Positions 8,822-18,510 of a DNA stretch of 38,371 nt are shown here, in pieces (the first letter of the stretch is position 1; each line of letters begins with the position of its first letter). This DNA comes from an uncultured Clostridia bacterium. GTDB lineage: Bacteria > Bacillota > Clostridia > TANB77 > CAG-465. The translations under genes were made by a program, and so were the position numbers. The stretch is from positions 1 to 38,371 of the forward strand of contig CALWOE010000006.1 of assembly GCA_944383035.1 (NCBI GenBank), in the 5' to 3' direction. Under the pieces are notes generated by a model. That model searched no databases and had not been told where the DNA came from. It saw only the letters and a list, made by a program, of their open reading frames with translations.

Positions 8822-10014
8822 CTTACCACATCCTCAGTTTGTTTTGCTATTTCTAATTCTTCATTTGTTGGGATAACATATAACTTTACCTTAGAAGTAT
8901 CCTTTGATATTAGAAGTTCGTCATCTTCTACTTTTATATTTTTTGATTTATCTAACTCAATACCTAAGTTATCCATATCAGATATTATCATTTCCACTTC
9001 ATCTGGATTATTTTCACATACCCCTGCAGTAAATACTATTGCATCTACTCTATTTAATTCAGCCATATATGCTCCAATATATTTTTTTGTTCTATTTGCT
9101 TGCATTTTCCTTGTAAGTTTAGCTATTTCGTTTCCTTTTAAGGCTGCTTCTTTTAATTGTCTGAAGTCGCCTATTCCCGCAAAACCAAGTCTGCCAGATT
9201 TTTTATTCATTAATGTATCCATTTCATCAGGAGTTAAATTTTCTTCTTTCATTATTTTGGTAACAACAGCAGGATCAATATCACCACATCTAGTTTCCAT
9301 TAAAAGTCCTTCTAGTGGTGTAAATCCCATTGAAGTATCATATGATTTACCATCTTTTATTGCACAAACACTTGCACCACCACCTATATGACATATAATT
9401 GCATTAATGTCTTTTTTATCTTTATTTAAAACTTTAGATAGTCTTTCTAAAATGTACATATATGATGTACCATGGAAACCATATCTTCTAATTTTATATT
9501 TTTCATAATATTTCCTATCAATTGCATATAAATAATTAAAATCAGGTATAGTTTGATGAAAGGCTGTATCAAATACTACAACATTTTTTAAGTCTTTTGC
9601 AACATCTTTTATAGCTTGAATACCCATTAAAGCACCAGGATTATGTAAAGGTGCTAAAGATGCTAAATTATTTATTTCATCAAATACTTCATCTGTAACA
9701 AGTTCTGCTTTTGAAAAACTTTCTCCACCATGCACAACTCTATGACCAACAGCACCAATTTCATTTAAATCTTTTATTACACCATATTCTTTATTCATAA
9801 GTGTATCTAATAATACTTCCATTCCTTCTTTATGTGTTGGCATTAAAACTTCATATTCTACATTTTTACCGGTAATCAAGTTTTTGTATAATATATTAGA
9901 CTCTTCATATCCTAACATATCACATCTTCCTTTAGCCATAACTTTTTTTTCTTCCATATCTATTAACTGGAACTTTATTGTAGAACTACCACAATTAATT
10001 ACTAAAATTTTCAT
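8815..10014 (-). CDS. ackA: Acetate kinase
   Basis: 399 residues, the usual length. It converts acetyl phosphate and ADP to acetate and ATP in the cytosol. The ASKHA-fold motifs are present: N7 in INCGSSTIKFQL, R92 in GHRVVHGG, D149 in VFDTAFHQ, H181 in FHGTSY, the GGGAS phosphate loop and an ETRCGDIDP segment. ATG at 10014 follows an AAGGGGG ribosome-binding site. It lies 82 bp after pta, the classic acetate-forming pair. Confidence 0.97.
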   Translation of the reverse strand: MKILVINCGSSTIKFQLIDMEEKKVMAKGRCDMLGYEESNILYKNLITGKNVEYEVLMPTHKEGMEVLLDTLMNKEYGVIKDLNEIGAVGHRVVHGGESFSKAELVTDEVFDEINNLASLAPLHNPGALMGIQAIKDVAKDLKNVVVFDTAFHQTIPDFNYLYAIDRKYYEKYKIRRYGFHGTSYMYILERLSKVLNKDKKDINAIICHIGGGASVCAIKDGKSYDTSMGFTPLEGLLMETRCGDIDPAVVTKIMKEENLTPDEMDTLMNKKSGRLGFAGIGDFRQLKEAALKGNEIAKLTRKMQANRTKKYIGAYMAELNRVDAIVFTAGVCENNPDEVEMIISDMDNLGIELDKSKNIKVEDDELLISKDTSKVKLYVIPTNEELEIAKQTEDVVRC

Positions 10015-10096
10015 AAACTATTATCCCCCTTCTTATATGTTTATTAATATTATATATATAAAAGTAAAGTACATAGTAAAATACTTTTATTAACTT

Positions 10097-11110
10097 TTAA
10101 TTATTGAAAGCTTGTATACATGTTATAGCAATAACTCCTATAATATCTTGTGTTTTACATCCTCGAGACAAGTCATTTACAGGATATTTTAATCCTTGAG
10201 TTATTGGGCCCAAAGCCACTGCATCAGAAAATCTTTGAACTAACTTATATCCAATATTTCCAGCATCTAAATTTGGAAAAATCAAAATATTAGCTTGTCC
10301 AGCAATTTTTGAAGATGGAGCTTTAAGAGCCGCTACATCTTTTTCTAATGCTGCATCTAATTGAAGCTCTCCATCAAAATCAAAATCTACATTTTCTTCC
10401 TCTAAAAGTTTAATCGCATTTTTTATTTTATCAATTTCTTCTCCTTTTGCACTACCATATGTAGAATATGATAAAAATGCTACTTTAGGTTCTTTATTTA
10501 AAAGTAATTTAAAAGAATTTGCAGACGAAATAGCAATATCTTTTAATTGTTCACTTGTTGGATTAGGAATAAGTCCACAATCTGCAAATATAAATGTACC
10601 ATCTTGACCATATTGCTTCTTTTTAGTATTCATCAAGAAAAATGATGATACAGATTTTATATTTTCCTTTGTTTTTACTATTTGTAAAGCTGGTCTTAAT
10701 GTATCTGCAGTTGAGTGTATAGCACCACTAACCATTCCATCAGCATCATGTTTATATACCATCATAGCAGCATAGTATGTTTCATCTTCTAAAAGTCTTT
10801 TTGCAGTTTCATAATCTACATTTTTGTTTTTTCTCAATTCATATAAAGTATTTATATATTCTTGCCTTTTGTTATCAGCCAGATTATCTACTATTTTTAT
10901 TTTATTAATATCCAAGTCTACACTATATTCTTTTATTTTTTTTACAATATCTTCTTTTTTCCCTATTAATATAATATCACATATATCATTATTTGTAATG
11001 TAACTTACAGCATTTAAAACTCTTTTATCAGTAGATTCAGGTAAAACAATCTTCTTTTTATACATTTTTGCTTTTTGTAATAACTCTAATTCAACTTTAC
11101 TAAAATCCAT
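10097..11110 (-). CDS. pta: Phosphate acetyltransferase (phosphotransacetylase)
   Basis: 337 residues, typical of the short single-domain Pta of Firmicutes without the N-terminal P-loop extension. It converts acetyl-CoA and phosphate to acetyl phosphate. Family motifs include the N-terminal KKIVLPESTDKRVL, FADCGLIPNPTSEQL, ELQLDAAL, FPNLDAGNIGYKLVQR, and a C-terminal LGPITQGLKYPVNDLSRGC. A strong GGGGG-type ribosome-binding site precedes ATG at 11110. It begins 10 bp after the upstream solute-binding-like gene, so the two are co-transcribed. Confidence 0.97.
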   Translation of the reverse strand: MDFSKVELELLQKAKMYKKKIVLPESTDKRVLNAVSYITNNDICDIILIGKKEDIVKKIKEYSVDLDINKIKIVDNLADNKRQEYINTLYELRKNKNVDYETAKRLLEDETYYAAMMVYKHDADGMVSGAIHSTADTLRPALQIVKTKENIKSVSSFFLMNTKKKQYGQDGTFIFADCGLIPNPTSEQLKDIAISSANSFKLLLNKEPKVAFLSYSTYGSAKGEEIDKIKNAIKLLEEENVDFDFDGELQLDAALEKDVAALKAPSSKIAGQANILIFPNLDAGNIGYKLVQRFSDAVALGPITQGLKYPVNDLSRGCKTQDIIGVIAITCIQAFNN

Positions 11111-11120
11111 AAATCCCCCT

Positions 11121-12833
11121 TTATTCTTCTTTTACTTTAACTATGCTACTAAAATCATTAAATATTTTCATATAATTTGTATCTTCTATACCTTGAATAT
11201 CTTTTTGATATACAATATTTGTATTTCTTGCCATTATTCCAATAACACAAACCTCTTCATAAATTGTATTTTGAAGGTCAAGTATATTTTTTTCTATATT
11301 CTCAGGTGTACTATTTTCAAGTTGTATTATTTTTTTATTTACTGTATCATTAATATTTACATATTGATTTAAAAAACTTATATCTGGATAATTATTAATA
11401 TATACATCAGCTAACACCAGATCAAAATCATTTTGAGCTATCTTTTCAGAAATTTGTTCTAACGTTAACTTTTCAATATTTATTCTTATACCATTTTTCT
11501 CGACTTGTTCTTTTATTTTTTCTGCCACTTTTACTTTATTCGTATCATTTACATTTACTAAAAGTTTTAATGTAAGTGATACATAACTTCCATTTACATT
11601 TTTACCATATATTCCACTTGTTTTTGTCCATCCGTTTGATAAAAGCACATTATCTGCTCCATAAACATCATATCTATACTTTATATCAGAATAAATATAT
11701 GGTATATCTATTTTATCATAAAATGTACTATTAGATACTTCATTTATAATTTCATCTCTATTTAAAGAAAAAGTTATCGCTTGTCTTACTTCTTTTATAC
11801 TATATTTATTTGAGTTTTTATTTCCAAACAAAAACAAACATTGACCATCTCGGTACTTTTTGACGTTATAATCATGTTTACCTATTAAAGTCATTATACT
11901 ATCAGAAGATGCAAAAAACATATCTATTTTATCATTTCTAAAATCAGTTACCATGTCATCTGTACTCTCATAACTTTTAAAATTAATGGATGAGATATTA
12001 TCTAAATCATTATTTCTTATAAAATTGATACTTGAAGATGAACTATCTGATATTTTAAAGGTTAAATTTTTAACATCTTTATTAATTGGAAAAACAAGTG
12101 TATAAACAAAATATGAATTTTTGTTTTTCAAAGTAAATTTGATCTTAGTATCATCTATTTGTTCAACATCGTTTATATTAAAAGCAAAATCATAATATAT
12201 ATTTGTATTCCCACTTTCAACTATTTTATTTATTTCATTTTTTATATCATTTGCTGTTATATCATATAACTTATTTAAGTTTGCAAGATATACTGTATCA
12301 GATACTTTTTCAACACTCTCCAAAGCAATATATTCAATTGAATAATCAGTTTTTACATCTAACATTTTAATGCTAGATAGTTTGTATAATTCATTTAAAA
12401 CAATATTATTTGTCTTATATTTATCTGTAGTATCAAGTTTTGAAATTCCTATTTTAAAAGAGTAATTTTTTTCATAATCAACATTTTTTATATCATTATT
12501 TGAGAAAACATTTTTTAGAGTAGAAGAATCAAAATTAATTACTATCTTTGATATATATCCAATTAAACCTATAACTAGAACAACAACAAAGATTTTAAAG
12601 GTTTTAGGTATATAAATTTGTTTTTTTACTTTTTCTTTAGATATATTTTTATTATTTAAATTTGAATTTTTGTATGTTTTATTTACATTACTAATTTTAT
12701 TTAATTTACTGTTCTTACTTTTTTTATACTTTTTTGAATAATTTTTTGAATTTTTTTTAGTATAATTTTTATTTTTAATATCTTTTCTAGATATTTTTTT
12801 ATATCTTTTTTCGTCTATAATTTTTGGCTTCAA
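11121..12833 (-). CDS. Membrane-anchored solute-binding protein family 5-like protein
   Basis: I place the start at the TTG at 12833, which has AAGGTGAG just upstream (570 residues); a TTG at 12872 lacks a ribosome-binding site. The first 75 residues are extremely Lys/Asn-rich and would be cytoplasmic. A membrane helix follows (about 79-99), then an outside domain that resembles peptide/nickel-binding SBP_bac_5 proteins: FSLNRDEII, VLLSNGWTK, and a C-terminal NDFDLVLADVYINNYPD. It lacks a lipobox and no transporter genes are adjacent. A peptide-binding or sensing role is a guess from family and operon. Confidence 0.72.
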   Translation of the reverse strand: MKPKIIDEKRYKKISRKDIKNKNYTKKNSKNYSKKYKKSKNSKLNKISNVNKTYKNSNLNNKNISKEKVKKQIYIPKTFKIFVVVLVIGLIGYISKIVINFDSSTLKNVFSNNDIKNVDYEKNYSFKIGISKLDTTDKYKTNNIVLNELYKLSSIKMLDVKTDYSIEYIALESVEKVSDTVYLANLNKLYDITANDIKNEINKIVESGNTNIYYDFAFNINDVEQIDDTKIKFTLKNKNSYFVYTLVFPINKDVKNLTFKISDSSSSSINFIRNNDLDNISSINFKSYESTDDMVTDFRNDKIDMFFASSDSIMTLIGKHDYNVKKYRDGQCLFLFGNKNSNKYSIKEVRQAITFSLNRDEIINEVSNSTFYDKIDIPYIYSDIKYRYDVYGADNVLLSNGWTKTSGIYGKNVNGSYVSLTLKLLVNVNDTNKVKVAEKIKEQVEKNGIRINIEKLTLEQISEKIAQNDFDLVLADVYINNYPDISFLNQYVNINDTVNKKIIQLENSTPENIEKNILDLQNTIYEEVCVIGIMARNTNIVYQKDIQGIEDTNYMKIFNDFSSIVKVKEE

Positions 12834-12876
12834 TAAACTCACCTTTCTTTTAGTATTATAGATAAAATTCAAATTA

Positions 12877-12885
12877 ATTATACCA
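12877..12885 (-). promoter_or_regulatory. Extended -10 promoter for the SBP-like/pta/ackA operon
   Basis: The minus strand reads TGG then TATAAT (12877-12882), a perfect extended -10; no clear -35 is seen. It lies between the spoVS terminator and the operon start. Confidence 0.5.
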
Positions 12886-12925
12886 TAAAAAAACTCAAAA
12901 AGATAGCATTTTTTCTTTTTGAGTT
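12885..12925 (-). terminator. Terminator of spoVS
   Basis: Perfect 12-bp stem (12892-12903 / 12914-12925), followed on the minus strand by a U-run, 16 bp after the spoVS stop. Confidence 0.85.
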
Positions 12926-12940
12926 AGTTTTATATAAATT

Positions 12941-13204
12941 TTATAATTTGGGTTCAACGACAAACTTAATACCTGTTTTATCCTCATCATCAATTTTAAC
13001 TTCTGTAAATGCTGGTGAACACACTAGTTCAACACCAGTTGGTGCAACAAAACCTCTTGCAATTGCTACTGCTTTTACTGCTTGATTTATTGCTCCTGCT
13101 CCTATTGCTTGCATTTCTGCCCTTCCATTTTCTTTAACAAGTCCTGCTATAGCTCCAGCAACAGAATTTGGACTAGATTTTGCTGAAATTTTTAATATAT
13201 CCAT
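12941..13204 (-). CDS. spoVS: Stage V sporulation protein S
   Basis: 87 residues, full length for the family. The nearly invariant SpoVS sequence is clear: MDILKISAKSSPNSVAGAIA at the start, then GAINQAVKA and a C-terminal KTGIKFVVEP. SpoVS is an Alba-like small protein needed in Bacillus for progress of spore coat and cortex formation; its molecular activity is not settled. A strong AGGAGG-type site precedes ATG. It is a single-gene unit bounded by its own terminator. Confidence 0.97.
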   Translation of the reverse strand: MDILKISAKSSPNSVAGAIAGLVKENGRAEMQAIGAGAINQAVKAVAIARGFVAPTGVELVCSPAFTEVKIDDEDKTGIKFVVEPKL

Positions 13205-13358
13205 TTATTATACCTCCTAGAAATTTATCTTTTGTTACACAAATTATACTTGTGTTCTACATTTAAGATTATATATAATCTATATAAAAAAATCAAGAAC
13301 TTTTAAAGTATTTTACAAAAAAAGACCGGTTAATACATAATATTACAAAATGTGACAA

Positions 13359-14327
13359 TTATTTAAATACAGTACCTACACTTATACTATTACCAGCAAG
13401 AAAAGCCGATATATCCATTCTTTTTGAATTAGTTGGCTGAATAGTTTTTATGCTAATAGCAGTATCTAAACATTTAATGTATAATTTCTTTTTAGATACA
13501 AAACATACTTCACCACATTTAAAATTATAATTATCATTATTTGTTATCATATTATTTTCATCTACTACTTCTACCTCATAAATTTTGTATCTTTTATCGT
13601 CTGATTGTATATATGTACAAGGAAAAGGATTAAGTCCTCTAACAAAATCATAAATTTCTTTAGCAGTTTTATTAAAATCAATTTTAGTCATATCTTTAGT
13701 TATTAATTTAGTATATGTGGCATCATCATCATTTTGTTTTTCTCTTTTTATACTACCATTAAATATTTTATCTAAAGTTTCAACTAAAAGATTTCCTCCA
13801 ATTACTTTTAATTTATCATGTAACGTTTCATAATTATCATTATCTTGTATTGGAATTTCACTTTTCAAAAGCATATCACCTGTATCCATTCCCTCATCCA
13901 TATACATAGTTGTAACACCAGTTGTCTTTTCACCATTTATAATTGCATATTGAATAGGTGCAGCTCCTCTATATTTAGGAAGTAATGAACCGTGTACATT
14001 AACACACCCATATTTTGGATAATTTATAATTTCACTAGGTAATATTTTCCCATATGCAACAACAGCTATTAAATCCGGATTTAATTTTTTTATAATTTCC
14101 ATTACTTCTTCGTTATTTCTTAATTTAGCTGGCTGAAAAACAGGTATATTTTTTGATATAGCATATTCTTTTACTTCAGAATATTTTAGTTTCATACCTC
14201 TACCATAAGGTTTATCTTTATTTGTAAATACACCTATTACGTTATATCCAGATTCTACTAAACATTTTAATGAATTTGCAGCAAAATCTGGTGTTCCCAT
14301 AAAAAGAATTTTTTTATCTTCTCTCAT
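13359..14327 (-). CDS. fmt: Methionyl-tRNA formyltransferase
   Basis: 322 residues from the ATG at 14327, preceded by AAGGATT. An in-frame ATG 51 bases earlier would add residues not seen in the family and has no ribosome-binding site. The enzyme formylates initiator Met-tRNA from 10-formyl-THF. Motifs: FMGTPDFAA at the start, the catalytic NVHGSLLPKYRGAAPIQYAI (Asn and His) and DEGMDTGDML (catalytic Asp); the C-terminal OB-like domain follows. It stands apart from the usual def or priA neighbours. Confidence 0.95.
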   Translation of the reverse strand: MREDKKILFMGTPDFAANSLKCLVESGYNVIGVFTNKDKPYGRGMKLKYSEVKEYAISKNIPVFQPAKLRNNEEVMEIIKKLNPDLIAVVAYGKILPSEIINYPKYGCVNVHGSLLPKYRGAAPIQYAIINGEKTTGVTTMYMDEGMDTGDMLLKSEIPIQDNDNYETLHDKLKVIGGNLLVETLDKIFNGSIKREKQNDDDATYTKLITKDMTKIDFNKTAKEIYDFVRGLNPFPCTYIQSDDKRYKIYEVEVVDENNMITNNDNYNFKCGEVCFVSKKKLYIKCLDTAISIKTIQPTNSKRMDISAFLAGNSISVGTVFK

Positions 14328-14452
14328 ATCATCAATCCTTTCAAAGATAATTATATACCAAAATATATATGATTTCAATATAATTTAAAAATACATAGAA
14401 TAGTTTTATTTAAATAATCAATAATATGTTAAATGTAATAATTTAATAAAGC

Positions 14453-14497
14453 AAAAAAATAACTATGAGTATATATTACTTAACCCATAGTTTTTCT
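14453..14497 (-). terminator. Terminator after the 71-residue orphan
   Basis: 7-bp stem (14461-14467 / 14486-14492) with a long loop; on the minus strand it is followed by seven U after one A. Confidence 0.5.
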
Positions 14498-14518
14498 CTA
14501 CGTTTTATAACCAAACTA

Positions 14519-14734
14519 TTACTCCCAGTTAAAAGGTTTTGTTTGAAGGAGCTTTTCAAAAAGTCCAGAATTCATATCAAACTCTTCATTATCTACTGGT
14601 TTTATACATGGTTCTACACAATCTTTTTTATCAACATAGGTGCTATTTATATCATTAATAGTTCGTAACTTACCAATTGGACGACATACACGTTTTAACC
14701 TTTTAGATTTTACAATAAAAGCTTGAATTTCCAT
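14519..14734 (-). CDS. Small protein of unknown function (71 residues)
   Basis: ATG at 14734 follows an excellent AAGGAGG, so this is a real gene. The protein is soluble, with a basic N-terminal third (VKSKRLKRVCRPIGKLR) and an acidic C-terminal half containing two Cys (DCVEPC). I recognise no family. It is monocistronic, with a long AT-rich region upstream and a terminator-like hairpin after it. Its size and place among spore genes would fit a small spore-associated protein, but nothing in the sequence shows this. Confidence 0.75.
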   Translation of the reverse strand: MEIQAFIVKSKRLKRVCRPIGKLRTINDINSTYVDKKDCVEPCIKPVDNEEFDMNSGLFEKLLQTKPFNWE

Positions 14735-15119
14735 AAAAATCCTCCTTGTTAAAATTATTAATAAATAATATTACTAATTTATAAATTAAAAGTTATAAAA
14801 AATGCAATATTAAAAATAAAAATATCAAATGAGAGTAATAAAATTAAACTATTATCTGAAAAATAATTTTTATCTTAAATTATAATTTAGTTAAAATGCT
14901 AAAACAATTCATCTCCTTTTTATAATAAATTTTAATATAAATAACTAAAATAATATAATTACTTTTCAAATTAAGTAATTTAAGCTCTCATAAACACTAA
15001 CCTACATATTTAATAGCTATTTTTTTATAATACATTTATATTATATCAAAATATTTTACTTTTTCAAGTAATATTATTTGTCTTTTACTTATAAACTAAT
15101 AATAAAAGTATTTTAGTAC
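14735..15119. other. Long AT-rich intergenic region without recognised genes
   Basis: About 385 bp between the pyk terminator and the 71-residue gene. A possible minus-strand promoter, TTGCAT (14802-14807), 18 bases, TATAAA (14778-14783), could serve the small gene. An AAGGAG at about 14912 is followed only by stop-rich frames. No RNA gene seen. Confidence 0.5.
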
Positions 15120-15152
15120 TAAAAAAGAATGTAGACATTTTTATCTACATTC
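15120..15152 (-). terminator. Terminator of pyk
   Basis: 9-bp perfect stem (15127-15135 / 15144-15152), then six U on the minus strand, shortly after the pyk stop. Confidence 0.85.
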
Positions 15153-15179
15153 CAAATATTTATATAAAGTCATTTATAT

Positions 15180-16652
15180 TTATATTTTAATTATTGTACC
15201 TGTTGCTTGATTTGATAAATAGTTTTTTGACTCAACTATTGATGGGAAACCACCACTTAATACAACAGTATCATTTTCAAATAATAAACCTTTTTGTTTT
15301 AAAACTTCAATTCCTTTATGTAATATTTCATCAAAGTTATGTTCATTTTCAATATATACAGCATAAACACCATTTTCCACTGACATTTGTCTATATGTAT
15401 GTTCATTAGCAGTTATAACAAAAATTGGACATTCAGGTTTAAAACTTGCAAGCATTGCAGGAGTTATAGCATGTTCAGATACAGCTATTATAGCGTCAGC
15501 ATTTGCAAACATTGCTGAACAGCATACTGCAAAATTAGCTTGTTTTTTAAATTCGTTTTCATCAGTTAATATATCTTCTGTTCCAACAGTATTTAATTTT
15601 TCAAAATTTCTCTTTTTAAATCTTTTCCAATAATTAATATGTTCTTCTGCTTCTTTTACAACTTTGGCCATAACTGTTACAGCTTCTACTGGATAATCAC
15701 CTTGTGCTGATTCACCAGACAACATAACAGCATCTGTACCATCATATACAGCATTTGCAACGTCAGAAACTTCAGCTCTAGTTGGTCTTGGATTATGTTG
15801 CATAGATTCTAACATTTGAGTTGCAGTTATAACTGGTTTTCCAGCAGCAACACATTTTTTTATCATCATTTTTTGATATGTTGGTACTTTTTCTTCTGGT
15901 ATTTCTACTCCTAAATCTCCACGAGCAACCATTATACCATCTGTAACTTTTAATATTTCATCAAAATTATCTAAACCTTCTTGATTTTCTATTTTAGATA
16001 TTATTTTTATACGATTTTCTCCACAAGAATTTAAATATTCTCTCATATCTATAACATCTTGTGCTTTTCTAATAAATGATGCTGCAACAAAATCAAAATC
16101 ATTTTCTACTGCAAATTTCAAATCTTCTTTATCTTTTTCAGTCATTGCTTTTAAATTCAATTTTGCTCCAGGAACATTTACTCCACGTCTACCTTTTATT
16201 ACTCCAGAATTTAATAATGTACATTCAATTTCATTACCTTCAATTTTATCTATTAATAGATCTAATTGACCATCATCGATAAGAATGTGACCACCAACTT
16301 CAACATCAGAAGGTAACTCTTTATAAGTTATTCCTAATTTTTCATCATTTCCTAAGAATCCTTCTTTTGTTGTTAACACTAATTTGTTACCTTTTTTGAA
16401 TTCATGTTTACCATTATCTTCAAAATCTGTAGTTCTAATTTCTGGACCTTTAGTATCTAACATAAATGCAACACTTGTACCAAGTTTTTTGTTGATAGCT
16501 CTTAAAGTTTCAACCTTAGCCAAGTGCTCTGAATGATCACCATGAGAAAAGTTTAATCTCATTACATTCATACCAGCTTTAATAAGTTGTTCTAAAACTT
16601 CTGGTTTTTCACTAGCTGGTCCGATTGTACAAACAATTTTAGTCTTTTTCAT
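15180..16652 (-). CDS. pyk: Pyruvate kinase
   Basis: 490 residues. It transfers phosphate from PEP to ADP, the last ATP-making step of glycolysis. Motifs: TKIVCTIGPAS, R32 in VMRLNFSHG, K220 and E222 in ISKIENQEG, D246 in VARGDLGVE, TATQMLESM and LSGESAQGDYP. It lacks the extra PEP-utilizer-like C-terminal domain found in Bacillus Pyk (about 585 residues). GGGAGTG precedes ATG. It is transcribed alone from a near-consensus promoter, divergent from spoIVA. Confidence 0.97.
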   Translation of the reverse strand: MKKTKIVCTIGPASEKPEVLEQLIKAGMNVMRLNFSHGDHSEHLAKVETLRAINKKLGTSVAFMLDTKGPEIRTTDFEDNGKHEFKKGNKLVLTTKEGFLGNDEKLGITYKELPSDVEVGGHILIDDGQLDLLIDKIEGNEIECTLLNSGVIKGRRGVNVPGAKLNLKAMTEKDKEDLKFAVENDFDFVAASFIRKAQDVIDMREYLNSCGENRIKIISKIENQEGLDNFDEILKVTDGIMVARGDLGVEIPEEKVPTYQKMMIKKCVAAGKPVITATQMLESMQHNPRPTRAEVSDVANAVYDGTDAVMLSGESAQGDYPVEAVTVMAKVVKEAEEHINYWKRFKKRNFEKLNTVGTEDILTDENEFKKQANFAVCCSAMFANADAIIAVSEHAITPAMLASFKPECPIFVITANEHTYRQMSVENGVYAVYIENEHNFDEILHKGIEVLKQKGLLFENDTVVLSGGFPSIVESKNYLSNQATGTIIKI

Positions 16653-16717
16653 AATTTCTACACTCCCTTTTTTGTATCGTAAAATACCTTATCTATATTT
16701 TACCTAATGCAATTAAT

Positions 16718-16746
16718 AGTATACCTTTTTTTATAAAAAAAGTCAA
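16718..16746 (-). promoter_or_regulatory. Sigma-A promoter of pyk
   Basis: TTGACT (16741-16746), exactly 17 bases, TATACT (16718-16723) on the minus strand, about 65 bp before the pyk start. Confidence 0.75.
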
Positions 16747-16919
16747 CAAATTAACACCATATTTTGTAAAAAAATGTCAAATAAGATTAAATAAACATCA
16801 CATATTATATTATTATTTTTTTTATTTGTTACAATTTTATATTTTTTTTAGAAAAGTTCTGCATAAATATTAATTATTCTAATATATTGATACTAAGAAA
16901 TATAACTTGGAGGTATAAA

Positions 16920-18401
16920 ATGAAAAAGTCAGATATTTACAAAGATATATCAAGTAGAACTAATGGTGATATATATATTGGTGTTGTTGGTCCTGTAAGA
17001 AGTGGTAAATCCACATTTATAAAAAACTTTATGGAAATGTTTGTTATTCCAAATATAGAAAATGAATACAGTAAAGATAGAGCTAAAGACGAATTACCGC
17101 AAAGCGCTGCCGGAAAAACAATTATGACTACTGAACCAAAATTTGTACCAAATGAATCTGTTGATATAAAATTAGATAATAATGTACATTTTAAAACTAG
17201 ACTAGTAGATTGTGTTGGATATCTTGTAAATGGTGCAGTTGGTCATTTAGAAAATGGTATGCCAAGAATGGTAAAAACTCCATGGTCAGATGAAGATATA
17301 CCATTTTCAAAAGCTGCAGAAATTGGTACAAAAAAAGTTATTTGTGATCACTCAACAATTGGTCTTGTAGTAACAACAGATGGAACTATTACCGACATAC
17401 CAAGACAAGACTATGTTACAGCTGAAGAACGAGTAATAGATGAATTAAAGGAGCTAGACAAACCATTTGTTGTAATACTTAATTCTACACATCCAGAAAA
17501 TGAAGAAACAATCGAACTTGCTCATGAACTGAGTGAAAAATATAATACATCAGTACTACCACTTGATATTAAAAATTTAGGTGAAAAAGATATTCAAAAT
17601 GTATTTGAAAGAGTTCTAGAAGAATTTCCAATAACAGAAATTGGATTTAAACTACCTGAATGGTTTAGTATATTAGATATAGACCATTGGCTAAAACAAG
17701 ATATCATCAAACTTATTAAAAATAATTTCATAGATGATTACTCACTAAGGCAAATAAACGAATTAATAGAAAAAATATCAAATGAAACTGATATTTTTGA
17801 TAAAATATATGTAGATAATGCTAAAATGGAAGATGGCAGTATAAAAATAAAAATGAATATTGCATCATCTATGTTCTACAAAATATTAAGCGAACTATCC
17901 AATTTTAATATCACATCAGATGGAGATATTTTTGAGCTATTAAAAGAATTTTCAAAAACAAAACAAGAATATGACAAAATAGCAATGGCCTTAGAAGAAG
18001 TTAAAGTTAAAGGTTATGGTATTGTTACTCCACAAATAGATGAGCTAACTTTAGAAGAACCTGAAATTGTTAAACAAGGCAATAAATATGGTGTTAAATT
18101 AAAAGCAAGTGCACCAAGTATTCATATGATAAGAGCTGATATTGAAACTGAAGTATCACCAATTGTTGGATCAGAAAAGCAATCTGAAGATTTAGTTAAA
18201 TATTTACTATCTGAATTTGAGAATGATCCTAAAAAAATATGGGAATCTAATATATTTGGTAAATCGTTACATGAACTTGTAAATGAAGGACTTCACAACA
18301 AACTATACAGAATGCCTGATGAAGCTCAAATGAAACTACAAGAAACATTACAAAAAATAATAAATGAAGGTTCTGGTGGGTTAATTTGTATTATATTATG
18401 A
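16920..18401 (+). CDS. spoIVA: Stage IV sporulation protein A (spore coat ATPase)
   Basis: 493 residues from the ATG at 16920, which follows TTGGAGG; an upstream in-frame TTG has no such site. SpoIVA is an ATPase that polymerises on the forespore surface as the coat base. The N-terminal sequence KKSDIYKDISSRTNGDIYIG leads to the Walker A motif GPVRSGKST (24-32). The protein ends in the family's hydrophobic glycine-containing tail (GSGGLICIIL). Length matches the family. It is a single-gene unit with its own terminator. A mother-cell (sigma-E) promoter is expected but I could not find a convincing one. Confidence 0.97.
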   Translation: MKKSDIYKDISSRTNGDIYIGVVGPVRSGKSTFIKNFMEMFVIPNIENEYSKDRAKDELPQSAAGKTIMTTEPKFVPNESVDIKLDNNVHFKTRLVDCVGYLVNGAVGHLENGMPRMVKTPWSDEDIPFSKAAEIGTKKVICDHSTIGLVVTTDGTITDIPRQDYVTAEERVIDELKELDKPFVVILNSTHPENEETIELAHELSEKYNTSVLPLDIKNLGEKDIQNVFERVLEEFPITEIGFKLPEWFSILDIDHWLKQDIIKLIKNNFIDDYSLRQINELIEKISNETDIFDKIYVDNAKMEDGSIKIKMNIASSMFYKILSELSNFNITSDGDIFELLKEFSKTKQEYDKIAMALEEVKVKGYGIVTPQIDELTLEEPEIVKQGNKYGVKLKASAPSIHMIRADIETEVSPIVGSEKQSEDLVKYLLSEFENDPKKIWESNIFGKSLHELVNEGLHNKLYRMPDEAQMKLQETLQKIINEGSGGLICIIL

Positions 18402-18417
18402 GAAAAAAATAAGAATT

Positions 18418-18453
18418 GAAGTAAACACAATGTTTGTGTTTATTTCTTTTTTG
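18418..18453 (+). terminator. Terminator of spoIVA
   Basis: 13-bp stem (18418-18430 / 18434-18446, one G-U pair) with a 3-base loop, then a T-rich run. Confidence 0.85.
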
Positions 18454-18482
18454 TAATTAAAAATACACTATTTATAAAAAAA

Positions 18483-18510
18483 CTGAGTGAAAAAACTTCA
18501 CTCAATTTTT
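18483..18510. terminator. Second, bidirectional terminator downstream of spoIVA
   Basis: 8-bp perfect stem (18484-18491 / 18497-18504), flanked by T-runs on both strands. On the minus strand it overlaps the stop of the 52-residue ORF. Confidence 0.7.

Noticed and set aside
14328-14378. Longer N-terminus for fmt (17 extra residues)
   Set aside because: No ribosome-binding site for the upstream ATG, whereas the ATG at 14327 has AAGGATT and begins the normal family sequence.
14905-14925. AAGGAG-like site on the minus strand in the pyk/orphan intergenic region
   Set aside because: The start codons after it lead to stops within a few codons.
16861-16900. Possible sigma-E promoter before spoIVA
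   Set aside because: GATACTAA resembles a -10 element, but the nearest ATATT is 17 bases away instead of 14-15, so the match is not convincing.
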